A DNA stretch of 64,000 nucleotides. Source: Dicaeum eximium (lineage: Eukaryota > Chordata > Aves > Passeriformes > Dicaeidae). The translations under genes and the position numbers were made by a program. Location of the stretch: positions 2,186,033-2,250,032 of the forward strand of contig VWZP01010941.1 in the NCBI GenBank assembly GCA_013396995.1, given 5' to 3'. Below, piece after piece: positions 54,901 to 64,000 of the stretch (position 1 is the first letter of the stretch; each line of letters starts with the position of its first letter). The notes below the pieces were generated by a model. The model did not search any database. It saw only the letters and a list, made by a program, of their open reading frames with translations, and was not told where the DNA came from.

Positions 54901-56760
54901 CTTTCCTTTTGAACAACTACCTGTGGACGACTGTTTGTGGAACCTTCTGGACCATCACTTAAAGGCAAGACAGAGTATGAAATAGACTCTCCATCCTTCT
55001 TGGGATCCAAAGGACTTTTTGGTCTTGCAGGGATACCTACTACAAACAACACAAAGGAAGAACTATTGAACTTCCACACTGGTCATTTCTTTCTTGTAAC
55101 ATATGCCCACTTTCTTTTACCTTTGTCAAAAATCAGCTTCACTCTCCTACTATTACGTTTTCGGTTTTTGAATTCTCTCTCAAAGTTTCCAAGGCTAGTG
55201 GTGTATTGGTCCCAGGCAATCTCAGGGAGCTGAACAACTCTCTGAGGAAATGGAAGACCCATATCAACCTGGAAAAATAAGAATGAAAAGTAAAAAGCAA
55301 TATTTAATGCAATCACTTTATATCCAAACCAAAACCTACAAATACTGAAATGATCCAAAACCCAATGCTGCTTTTTATTTGACAGAAGAATGGAAAACCA
55401 GAATTTCTGAAGTGCCATGCAGCACAGTTTTTTTAAAGAGAAGGTGAGGTCTTTCAAGAATTATACACAACAGTGCATATAAAATATGCAGCGGCACGGT
55501 CAATGATGGCTTATTGAGCATGAAACTTTAACAGCTGACATCAGGTGTTTGACACTTCAATGACCTGTTTCTGACTGTCCTTTATTAAACATACCATTAG
55601 CTCAGGATGTGTACCTTTCTTAACCCAGGAACCCAAAAAATTCTGTTTTATCACCTGATACCTCAACTCCTCCCATCAGAGAAATCTATGCCTATTTTGC
55701 ACTGATTTTGCTGTCTTCTGCCTAGAACAAAACTGTTGCAAAGCTCACCTCTTTATTTAAAGGTCAACTAGCAAGACTACCACTCCTTTGGTCCTTTTTG
55801 GACAAAAATACACCAGAGTACCTCAAACTGTCATTAGTATTTCCCCATAAAATGACTATGAAATGCAACACTCTTACATCATGCATGCTATTACTCATCT
55901 CAAAACTTAAAAGAAAGACAACTACTGAAATCAAGGGGCTTACATGTGACCTAGGTATCTACAAGCCTAGGAAAAGAGAACCATAACTTCATTCTTCACT
56001 GAAATACATGTTGCTATCACACTAGAAGGTAACCATGTTTGCCAGTGGTAGATGCTGCAGACATACAGGATTCAAGCTGAAAACAGTTTTTCAGTACTCC
56101 TGTTACTACAGGGTTTTTTAAAACTTGGAAAGAAAATGTTTCCTTGGAGAAATGGATTCTCCTCTATTAGACAATATTCTATTCTGTTATCTCTAACTCA
56201 GATATGTTTTCTAGGGTTGGGTAAAGACTATATTTACTGCTCTTTAAACACACCCTACCAAATTCACTCAAAGCAACATTTCATTTCTCAAATGAGAAAG
56301 ATTAGAATTTTTTGATCTGATACTACCAGTCACCTGTAGACTTCAAGTTGTCTTAAAATACCTACATTGTAATTAGAAATTTAACAATGACATTTCTACA
56401 TACAAAAATTGGGAAGGAAGCATATCTGATAAAATCATTGAAGATCTATGTCTTAAAGATCTAGTAAGAAAGCAAAGAGCTATTTTTGCTCAGCAGTTAA
56501 GATTTTAAGCTCATCATTTCTATGCAAGTATATATATCTATTCTTCAATTTCTATAGACGCTGAATTACTTGTTATAAAAAAAAATTCCAAGTAAGACTT
56601 AGGAAAAGTCCATAGAAATACCTTCTTCTGGAGTCTTTCCACAAATCCAATAGGATCTTTCAGTGCTTCTCTCTGGTGTCTGCCTAAACTTTCAAGGTCT
56701 TGAACTGCTTGAGTACGTTGAGCCTCGAGTACAGCAATCGTCTGTAACAGTCTCTGATAA
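42810..56760 (-). CDS. ZZZ3: ZZZ3, C-terminal ~403 residues in 10 exons
   Basis: ZZZ3 is a nuclear subunit of the ATAC (Ada2a-containing) histone acetyltransferase complex; its ZZ finger is known to read the histone H3 tail. Ten exons join in frame and align with the last ~400 of about 900 human residues. In order: a helical segment with heptad-like leucines (YQRLLQTIAVLEAQ...), a VVQLPEIAWDQY segment, a basic run (FKNRKRNSRRVK), a SANT/Myb domain with its tryptophans (QLWTVEEQ, SRRWQKIADELGNRT), an acidic stretch (YMDEDDD), a lysine-rich helix (FKKLKKQKLQQ), and a ZZ finger with CDNC, CQDC, CDSC and a HKEDH pair. Exons in transcript order: 56760-56622, 55268-55121, 55039-54921, 54625-54554, 54381-54280, 53301-53206, 49120-48968, 46147-46013, 43415-43315, 42954-42810. 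The protein looks intact and strongly conserved. The N-terminal half lies beyond the right edge. Confidence 0.96.
42955..43314 (-). other. ZZZ3: ZZZ3 intron, 360 bp
   Basis: Splits the ZZ finger between two exons. Nothing else is seen. Confidence 0.9.
43315..43415 (-). CDS. ZZZ3: ZZZ3 exon: ZZ zinc finger core
   Basis: Acceptor CTCCACAG, donor GTGAGC. It encodes CDNCGIEPIQGVRWHCQDC and then MSLDFCDSCSD, plus two bases of a Cys codon. The CxxC pairs and the RWHC core are the ZZ signature. Confidence 0.98.
43416..46012 (-). other. ZZZ3: ZZZ3 intron, 2.6 kb
   Basis: A moderately GC-rich stretch at about 43480-43920 has overlapping open frames on both strands but no recognisable protein. A 33-bp tandem duplication sits at 45658-45723. 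No other feature is seen. Confidence 0.75.
45658..45723 (+). repeat. 33-bp tandem duplication
   Basis: TCAAAACAGAATGTAGTGTC... starts at 45658 and 45691. The two 33-bp copies are identical, so the duplication is recent. It lies in a ZZZ3 intron. Confidence 0.95.
46013..46147 (-). CDS. ZZZ3: ZZZ3 exon: lysine-rich helix before the ZZ finger
   Basis: Acceptor CGAACAG, donor GTGAGTGC, phase 0. The 45 codons begin DEESIPVTYRELPEYKELL, then FKKLKKQKLQQMHAESGFVQ, and end HVGFK, directly before the ZZ cysteines. Matches human closely. Confidence 0.97.
46148..48967 (-). other. ZZZ3: ZZZ3 intron, 2.8 kb
   Basis: AT-rich. No repeat family, RNA gene or extra exon is recognised. Confidence 0.75.
48968..49120 (-). 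CDS. ZZZ3: ZZZ3 exon: post-SANT acidic region
   Basis: Acceptor CACTGTAG, donor GTACGTC, phase 0. The 51 codons include SSSRRQHPLNKHLFKPS, HEPPVYMDEDDDRC and the acidic end TAAEEEVS. RRQHPLNKHLFKPSTF is near-identical to human; the acidic tail is more diverged. Confidence 0.95.
49121..53205 (-). other. ZZZ3: ZZZ3 intron, 4.1 kb
   Basis: AT-rich. No repeat family or exon is recognised. Confidence 0.75.
53206..53301 (-). CDS. ZZZ3: ZZZ3 exon: end of SANT domain
   Basis: Acceptor TTTCTAG, donor GTGAGAC, phase 0. The 32 codons begin VASRVQKYFIKLTKAG and continue GRTPNLYLYSKK. This is the third SANT helix with its aromatic pair, plus the adjoining conserved segment. Confidence 0.97.
53302..54279 (-). 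other. ZZZ3: ZZZ3 intron, 978 bp
   Basis: Interrupts the SANT domain in phase 0 between TAKQ and VASRV. No other feature is seen. Confidence 0.85.
54280..54381 (-). CDS. ZZZ3: ZZZ3 exon: SANT helices 1-2
   Basis: Acceptor GATTTAG, donor GTAAAAC, phase 0. The 34 codons begin KKLEQLLLKYPPEEVESRRW and continue QKIADELGNRTAKQ. The conserved second tryptophan and the LGNRT turn of a Myb/SANT repeat are visible. Confidence 0.98.
54554..54625 (-). CDS. ZZZ3: ZZZ3 exon: SANT domain start
   Basis: Acceptor TTGAGCAG, donor GTAAC, 24 codons: MIRGRLCDETKPETF, then NQLWTVEEQ. It holds the first SANT tryptophan. The introns on both sides are short (172 and 295 bp). Confidence 0.96.
54921..55039 (-). CDS. 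ZZZ3: ZZZ3 exon: proline-rich segment before SANT
   Basis: It encodes (V)GIPARPKSPLDPKKDGES, then SYSVLPLSDGPEGSTNSRPQ, with donor GTAGTT. The acceptor is a tandem GTAG/TAG: splicing at the first AG gives Val-Gly-Ile as in human, and the second AG would drop the Val in frame. The start at 55039 follows the human form. Confidence 0.93.
55040..55120 (-). other. ZZZ3: ZZZ3 intron, 81 bp
   Basis: Very short intron, close to the lower size limit for vertebrate splicing. Donor GTAAAAG; tandem acceptor. Confidence 0.9.
55121..55268 (-). CDS. ZZZ3: ZZZ3 exon: LPEIAWDQY segment and basic run
   Basis: Acceptor TTTCCAG, donor GTAAAAG. The 49 codons plus one base begin VDMGLPFPQRVVQLPEIAW and continue to the basic FKNRKRNSRRVK and LIFDK. 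The basic run could act in nuclear import (inference). Confidence 0.96.
55269..56621 (-). other. ZZZ3: ZZZ3 intron, 1.35 kb
   Basis: AT-rich. Nothing further is recognised. Confidence 0.85.
56622..56760 (-). CDS. ZZZ3: ZZZ3 exon: coiled-coil-like segment
   Basis: Acceptor CTCTGTAG, donor GTATTTC (weak after GTAT). The first base completes a codon from an exon beyond the window. The 46 codons begin YQRLLQTIAVLEAQRTQAVQ and end IGFVERLQKK. Spaced leucines and no helix breaker in the first half suggest a coiled coil. Confidence 0.95.
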
Positions 56761-59700
56761 CTACAGAGACAAAGGAAAACATCTCACTGCATTTGCCTTT
56801 AAAAGTGACACCCCCCACCTAAACACTAGCCATGGTTATCTACCAGAACCTACCAGATTTCATAGCTTATCTAAACCATTTCATAAACATTTTTACTGAA
56901 TTATAGTAAAAATAGATTAAATTTATTTTAAGACTATATGAATTCATATAAACCCATAAGGGAAAATATATTTAACTCTCCAGTATATTCCTTTAAATGG
57001 AAATTCTACAGTAGCTGAAGCAATATGGTATCAGGGACTACCTACATTCATATTCTCAGCAGCTGTACCCAACAGGCTTTGCTTAGAAAGTAAAAAATAC
57101 CACGACAAAATGAGCTAATTTCTCTTCCACTTCAGCATCAGCTTCCTTCTACCCCAATACATGTGGCTACCACAGAATTTCAACATTTCACTCAACCATC
57201 CAAACACTGGGCAGGAATGGTTTAGAAACACAGCATTTTGTAAAAGCCCCACCTCAGAGCAGAATATGAGAAACATTTTTGAAATGTAACAACAAATCAA
57301 GGAATAAGCAATTTGCAAAATCAATTCAAACCAGATTCCCCTAAGAATACAGAAGCTGAATGAAAATGTCAGTGTTTCCTCAAACGTGCCACCTCAGATT
57401 CACCTCAATTTGGTGCATTTAATTTGGTCTGTTGAACAGACACATTGGAGCTGATGTCACTGGTGGGACTGTCATGCCTGTACCAGCAACGTGTGCTTTC
57501 CAAACTGTTTTTCATAAAGCTAACTCAGACTCAGGAAGTCATATGACATTTTAACACAGCCTTTAAAAAACAGTTAACTGCATTTAATACCTTTTATTAG
57601 CTTTAAAGTTACAGTTGCCCACTTCAGTTGCTGAAATCTCATAGCTACCCATGGCCCCTGTTGTTGCAAATTACTATGTATTAACTTTTTTCATTCCAGT
57701 GTTTTCTGACATTTAACATTACAACTGTAATTCAGTTCAGCACAAAATACATGTACTAAAATCAGGTAAGAGCTGTTCACTACTACAGTATTTCAGTAAA
57801 TTTTCTTTCTGTTCCCTTATTGCTAAAACAAAGACAAGCCTGGCACAATGTGTACTACAGAAAAGATCCAGAGGTTACTGAGGTAATTCAAGTTTTTCAA
57901 TTGACTGCACTAATAATTGGGTAAGGCTTTAAGTGGAGGGAAGTAAACAGTCTTAAGGTAAAATACAGGCTTTGTACCTTCAAATATTTAAGATTCTACT
58001 TGGACATTGAACTGCTGCCTCTCCATGGGAAAAAAGAATTTTCTTTCCATTCAAATATAACATCTACAAACATAAAATACAGCTATACTTCATGAAGTTT
58101 GAAACTAAAATACTGAGTTGTTTAAAAACAATAGGACAAGATTCCATTATTAATTTATTACTATGTACATTTCTCTGCACATATTCAGGTTTACATGGAA
58201 CCTCAAGTTCTTGTTTAATAGGCCATTATTATTGAACAGTACTGAATATTTTCACTACTGGCAAAGTACTCCAGTTTCTTCTAATCAAAATAACTCTGCA
58301 TAAAGCGAGATAATTAATGTGGTTATTCTTCAGCAGGTGAAAAACTAACTCCAGCAACAGCTTACAAAAGTGGTGACACATATCAGAAGTGGCCTGAGCC
58401 AACAGCACAGCTCAGGTTGTTCCAGCTGTACAGGAGCCATCGGCTGTGGATGAAGGTTTTTACTCAAACCCTACACACAGCATGGGGATGAAGGTTTTTA
58501 CTCAGACCCTACACAGAGCACAGGGATGAAGGTTTTTACTCAGACCCTACACATAGCAGGTGTGAGCTCAGGGACTGGCAGCACCTCCGAGCCCTGGAGG
58601 CTCCAGGGAAATCAGACAGGCAGGATGCCAATGCCCTCATGTAGATGCAGCTGTAACAACACAGAAGAGCTTAAGGATACCTGGGGAGAGGATTTACTGT
58701 GGACAACAAAAAGCCTGTCTCCACTAGCAGATGCCCAAACAGTTAAAAGAGCCACAGTAAAGAGGCTCAGCAGCATGCACAAATTTGCATCTATGAAAAA
58801 GGCAGGTACTTAACATTTTTTTTCTTGAGTCATTTTACTTCATTTATTCAAATGGTATTTAAGCAATTGATTTTCTAAATGAAATTGAAAAAAAAGCTAA
58901 TAATTTCATTTAAAACATGTAAATACATAGAATTAAAAAGCAACCAAATGTTGGAGATTTAAATGAAGCGATTATTTAATGATGATTCACATGTGTAAAG
59001 GGAAGAAAGAAATCATCTTAATGAGGTAGCCTTAAATAATTTAGTCGTAATTGAAAGAGATGAATTTACATTTGGGAAAAAATAACACAAATCCAAGAAC
59101 ATTCAACTTCAGTTATTTCCCTCATTAAAACATTCACGTGACCTCAATGAAGTAGTCTTTGTGGAATTAAGTAAAAATACAAGCATGTCAGGCTCATTCA
59201 AAAAGCATGTCACATGATACTGATCTGTGGCTACAGAGTAGCATTATAATTGGAGAAAAGGGGGTTTTGAACCAACTGTTCAGACTAAAAGGTTTCCCAG
59301 CACTTTTTCATACCTCTACTAAGAAATGGATTAACTTGCAGCTATTTACTTTAACGTCCATATTCAGTTTTTATGAATTAATATGTTCTGAAGCCCAAGA
59401 ATAAGACTGCAGTTTTTCAAGTGAGTATCAGAAGTACTGAAACACACAAAAATGGGGATTTGGGGATCTTTCACTGCCTGGGAAAAAAAGTTGAAAACAC
59501 TAGTCCTGAAATACATAGTCTGCATACTCCAGGTTCTGCTACTTGCTGCAGAACTGCATTCTCCCCAAACCACTGCACATCCCTTTCAACTTCTCCAGGA
59601 CCTTTTAGTGAGCTGTATGCCTGCAAATGTTCCTGAAGCCTCTGTCAATTCCAGCCTCTTAAGTCTCAATATAATGCTCCTGCTGCATTATGCAAGAGAT

Positions 59701-62700
59701 CATGTGAATGGATAATTTCCAGGACTATTTTAAGAAGTGGCTAACAATTCTACGCTCTATCTTGCTTTCCAGATTCTTGGTAAGCATGCACAATTCTGCT
59801 CCAAATTACCTCCTGCAGTTGTGTTAAAATTCTCCAAAACTGAAACAGAGTAATAAAAGAGAAAACAGCTCAATTATCTGCTGCAAAACCAGCTCCACCC
59901 TTCAACGAGGCACTTAAAGAACAACCATCTCTACGAACAACATCCAGCTACAGTTGCATTATTTTCTCTGCAAGATCTGCCAGGAATTACCAAGGAAAAT
60001 TATCCCACATCCTTTGCCAAAACCAAACACTCCTGAGTAAAGTCACAGACAGGCCCCTTCCACTGACTGAAGTTACGCTTTCCTCGCTGCTAAATCCTAA
60101 CTTGTTAGCACATACAAAACCCAAAGCAGTTTTCCTTGCAGGAAAACTTTCACTCCGGAGAATGTAATTCTGTTTCCACCATCCCAGTACTGAAACACTC
60201 TTGCAAGTTCTCAGATCATGTTAATTGCCAGGAATCTTCTGGATGAACACTTGAATCATTCTGCATAGCACAAAACAGCTTCATAATTTCTGCTGAAAAA
60301 CCTTGATTAACATAAGGTTTGAGGGACTGATATTTAAAAAAGGAAAGCTACTTCTTACAGATTGACACTGAGCAGCACAAATTCCCGCTGATTCAGTTTT
60401 TCTTTTGCAGTGAAAAGTATTCCACTATTCTGGACTGCTTCATGAAGTAATTACCACAGAGCAGAGCCAGATTTCTGGAAGTCATGCCGTAAGCAATTAG
60501 TTCTTACAGAATTAATTTCCATTAATCTTGTTCTAATAGTGATTAGGGACACAGCAGCCTCCTCTCCTGCCTGTGACAAAACTTGAGAGTAGCCCAGCTA
60601 TTGCCTTAATGAGACCTATGTCCATTCTGATCCAGTTTGCTGAGATCTACTTTCAAAATGCCTCTCCCCTCCATTCTTTCCCTTCTAATAGCATTTACAT
60701 TTCCAAATCAGAGTACTCAGTCACATCACAGATTTTAGTTGCGCTGCGCCAGAGAAACTAAAAATTAACAGCAACCTTTAGCAAACACTATATGAATATG
60801 GAATCAATCTGCCTTAACTGCATATTTCTTAAGTTAACTCCTTTTTTTATAGTAAATAACTTGGCACTGACCTATAAAGGGGGCCACATAATTCAGAATT
60901 TTTAAATAAATAATTTCATTTTTACAGTAAGAGTCTGTCAGTCTCACAGTCTCTCCAAGGTTTCTGCAGGTTTCCTCTTCCTTGAAGAGAAGAACATACT
61001 TAGTTGAATGAGTGATGTGAGCAACTGATAATACAAAACGATGATTTTAACTTTTAGGTAGCTAAATCAAATTAGTGGGGGAAATAAAGTGGCTGCTGCT
61101 AACATCCACACCAATCAAGAAAAATCAACTCAAAATAAGTACCTAAAGTCACTTGAAATTATTTTGGCACCTACACTGGCCTCATATCACTCAGTACCTT
61201 GCAAAGGTATGTACTTTGATGCCTAATTAAGAAGTGATTTATCCTCTTGACTTCCAAAACACTGTGCAGCTGGTGGTCATCAATTTTCACTTCCAAAACT
61301 AACTGCACTTCTCCAGCTATATAGTTCACAGTATGTTAAAATGTACAGTACCATCAATTCTGGGGGACTCTGACAATAAAAATGTCTACTGTAATTTAGA
61401 AGTACTCATTAGTTCTTGTGCAGGTAGGAACTGTTTTACATGAGGGTGTACACATGTCTCATAAAAGAACATAGCTTTAAAAAAAAAAATATATATAAAC
61501 CTTGTTATTTTGTATTTCCAGGAGCTCTGACACACAACTGATTATTAGTCACCAGGAGGATCTGAACAAGTCTTTGTTTCATTGCCATCTGCTGGCATTC
61601 CAGCAAAGTACAGATTACAAGCTGCTCTCCCATATCCAGGTAATTTATTACCCAGGACTTTGGTCTACTAACAGCAATTTTTAAAAAATTATTAGAGCCT
61701 CTTATTAGATGCTAAGATGAGAAAGTATTGGATATTAAAAATGTAAAGACTGTAAATTATGTAGGAAAAGGGAAACATTAATTGCACTTAAAATTTCCAA
61801 GTCACCCAAGGAGCTGTAGTTAAAGCAATTGGCTCCCTGGAGAAACCTGTGAATCAGATCAAACACAACCTTGTCATTTCAAAGAAGTGTGGTTTTTTTG
61901 TTTGGGTTTAGTTTGTTTGAGTTCAGAAATAACAGAAAATGCTCCCAGCTCCTAAGCTTGGCCTGAAATCTTTGCCAGTGTCATAACACAGTAATTACAA
62001 TACAGTAATTTTGACACTGCAGAGTTTCTTGCAAATTATTCTGATGCGTAACAAAGATTTTTAAAAATCTCTAACTGCACTCTGCAAGAGCCTGGGACTC
62101 AATGCTGGACGTGTAGAGCACACAACAGCAATGAGAAAGTACAAGAGATTGATGCAGAACGGCCCTTCTAAAACAGAAAAGAGTTTAAGGGTGTAATCAA
62201 TAAGAGCATATATATCAACCCCTGTCAGGGCTTGTAAAAGCACCTATGCCTGGAGGAAGCAGCATATGGTGGATTTTTACCTACCTAATGCTTAGACACT
62301 ATGACCAAGCTAATCTACTTACAGCCTTTTCTGCAACTCCTTATGAAACTGCCTTCTACTTTGGCTTAACCTCTTTACACACTGTCATTTACTGTACTTT
62401 CACTATGCATATTTAATAGTCACGCTTCAGACATCTTAAAGTATTTCAAAGGCAAGTAAATAATTAAACTGCATCTCTGTGTTATACATTAAACAACTGA
62501 AGTACATATTAAATGGCTTCTTCAAGTCTACTGAGCTAAGAATGGAACACAAAGCTCTATTTCTGAATGTCAGCCTCACACCTATTTAAAACAAAACAGA
62601 ATTAACCTAAAAAGCACATTTTTAAAGGACATTTTAAAAGACCTAACAAATCCTAAGGCAAAAAATCAAATTGTACTACAGTAATTTACCTGGATGTAAA

Positions 62701-64000
62701 AGAACCGTTTTCCACTCAAATTTTACCCTTCTTTCAACAGCTTCTGATTGTTTCAACCATCTGAATAGTATTTTATTCGTTATCAACTTGTGATGTCCCC
62801 TTCTTTTTTAAATTCTTAACTCTTTCCCAGAAACAGAACACCCACTCATTTATTTCTAGAGGCTTCATTCTTGTCAAGAGCTGTCCAACACACTCAGCAG
62901 GATTTAATATTAGCTGTACAAAAGCACCTTTATCAAATACCCACATTTCCAGCAACTTCCCAGAATTTTTAGTAGCAATTAGGTCTCTGTGCCTCTAAAC
63001 AAACAAAGAACTTGTTTCATTCTTGTCAACAGAACAGCACCCATCAGTCCTCTCCCAGTTAACAGATTTAATACAGCCTTTTGATATTGATGGCACTCTA
63101 AACCATTTGCCTGCAGGACAGTGAAGTTCAGTAGGGAAAAAGATACAGGTCCTTGTCATTCCTCTATTTTCCAGGCTTGAATTGACATGAGATAATGACA
63201 GAAATTGCTTTATTCACAAATGGCACAAAAAGACAGACTGACAGCACATCTTGAACTTTTTCTCCTTCCCTCTCATCATCTCTAATGAGAATGGTCTCAG
63301 TTCCTTTACTGAGGGAAAATACCACACAGATTCCTCCAGCATATCCACTTGGATATTCTCCTCTAGAAAGATGCTGGGGAAAGCAGTCAGAAGGAGCTTT
63401 ATTCCAGAGACAAAGTAAGAGCGACCCATGTTCCCTGCAAACTGACCCAACTGCACAGAAATCCTCTGATAAAACCAGCACAGAAAGCTGACAACATCGA
63501 TTATCAAACTCCTGCAACTCACTCTAAATTAGTTTCTGCAGGTTTTCACCCAAACAAGACACACACATTCACAATTATTCAGGTGCATATTCTTGCTATA
63601 GGAACAAATTAACATATTCCCCTCAAGTATCTCTTACAGTGATATCTGAATATTAGAACTGAATTACAAGAATATGACCTACAATTGTGAGTGAATTCTA
63701 ACACTGAATGTTCTAACAGCATCTTCAAGCATTATTCATCAATATTTTTTGGCTAAAGAAGTGGAAGAAAAATTAAAAATAAGGAAGAACATTAGTAAAA
63801 TATGTATTTTTATTAGTACTCGCTATAATAAACCATGGACAAACACAGCTGGTCCTTGGCTTAGGAAGCACAAAACTTTCAAAGATTGCTATACAAAACA
63901 GCAGCAATACGTTTACTTTGAGCTATCCAAAGCAAAATAAAGATGTGCAGTAACAAAAAATGAAAAATCAGCTGGCTATTTCTATAGAGAACAAAATTTT
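56761..64000 (-). other. ZZZ3: ZZZ3 intron, at least 7.2 kb, open at the right edge
   Basis: No coding exon is found on the - strand. The large ZZZ3 exon, over 1 kb in human, would be obvious as a long open frame and is absent. A 38-bp minisatellite lies at 58448-58561. The rest is AT-rich and unremarkable. Confidence 0.7.
58448..58561 (+). repeat. 38-bp minisatellite, 3 copies
   Basis: Units start GGATGAAGGTTTTTACTCA at 58448, 58486 and 58524. They differ by a few substitutions. It lies in a ZZZ3 intron. Confidence 0.93.

Noticed and set aside
54804..55079. 91-codon frame with a hydrophobic N-terminus as a secreted peptide
   Set aside because: The hydrophobic start is translated intron in front of the ZZZ3 proline-rich exon.
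56622..56628. U12-type (minor) intron at the GTATTTC donor
   Set aside because: The minor-class donor needs a GTATCCTT-type core, which is absent; treated as a weak U2 donor.
1..64000. CRISPR arrays, operons, prophage or tRNA genes
   Set aside because: None is visible; the window is vertebrate intron and exon sequence, and the few direct repeats are two- or three-copy tandem duplications without spacers.

Overview
The window is vertebrate nuclear DNA, almost certainly from a bird. It is AT-rich and intron-dominated, with short GT-AG exons and several fragments of CR1, the LINE family typical of bird and reptile genomes. Two convergent genes fit a gene order I know from human chromosome 1p31: AK5 (adenylate kinase 5) on the + strand and ZZZ3 (ZZ-type zinc finger protein 3) on the - strand. 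I cannot name the species.

Positions 1-39815 hold the 3' half of AK5. Seven coding exons (3848-38498) encode about 248 residues: the linker between the two kinase domains, the whole second adenylate-kinase domain and the stop codon. A 3'UTR of about 1.3 kb follows, with two AATAAA signals. The exons are separated by introns of 1-14 kb carrying CR1 fragments, short tandem duplications and two unidentified GC-rich islands.

Positions 39816-41630 lie between the two gene ends. They hold an inverted (AGC)n/(GCT)n pair and a CpG-dense islet.

Positions 41630-64000 hold the 3' half of ZZZ3 on the - strand. A 3'UTR of about 1.2 kb is followed by ten coding exons (42810-56760) encoding the last ~403 residues: a coiled-coil-like segment, a basic region, a SANT/Myb domain, an acidic stretch and the C-terminal ZZ zinc finger. 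Everything from 56761 to the right edge is intron. The large 5' coding exon of ZZZ3 lies outside the window.

The most notable observation concerns the second kinase domain of AK5. Every exon is open and spliced in frame, and the P-loop and the DGYP motif are kept. Yet the arginines that bind substrate in AK1-type kinases are replaced at the positions equivalent to R44, R97, R128, R132 and R138; only the R149 equivalent remains. The LID segment has become a run of four 9-bp units encoding Ser/Asn/Gln/Glu triplets, and the protein runs about 15 residues past the human C-terminus. This looks like a kinase domain turned pseudoenzyme inside an otherwise intact gene. No new multi-gene system is visible; the rest of the window is ordinary avian intron and intergenic DNA.
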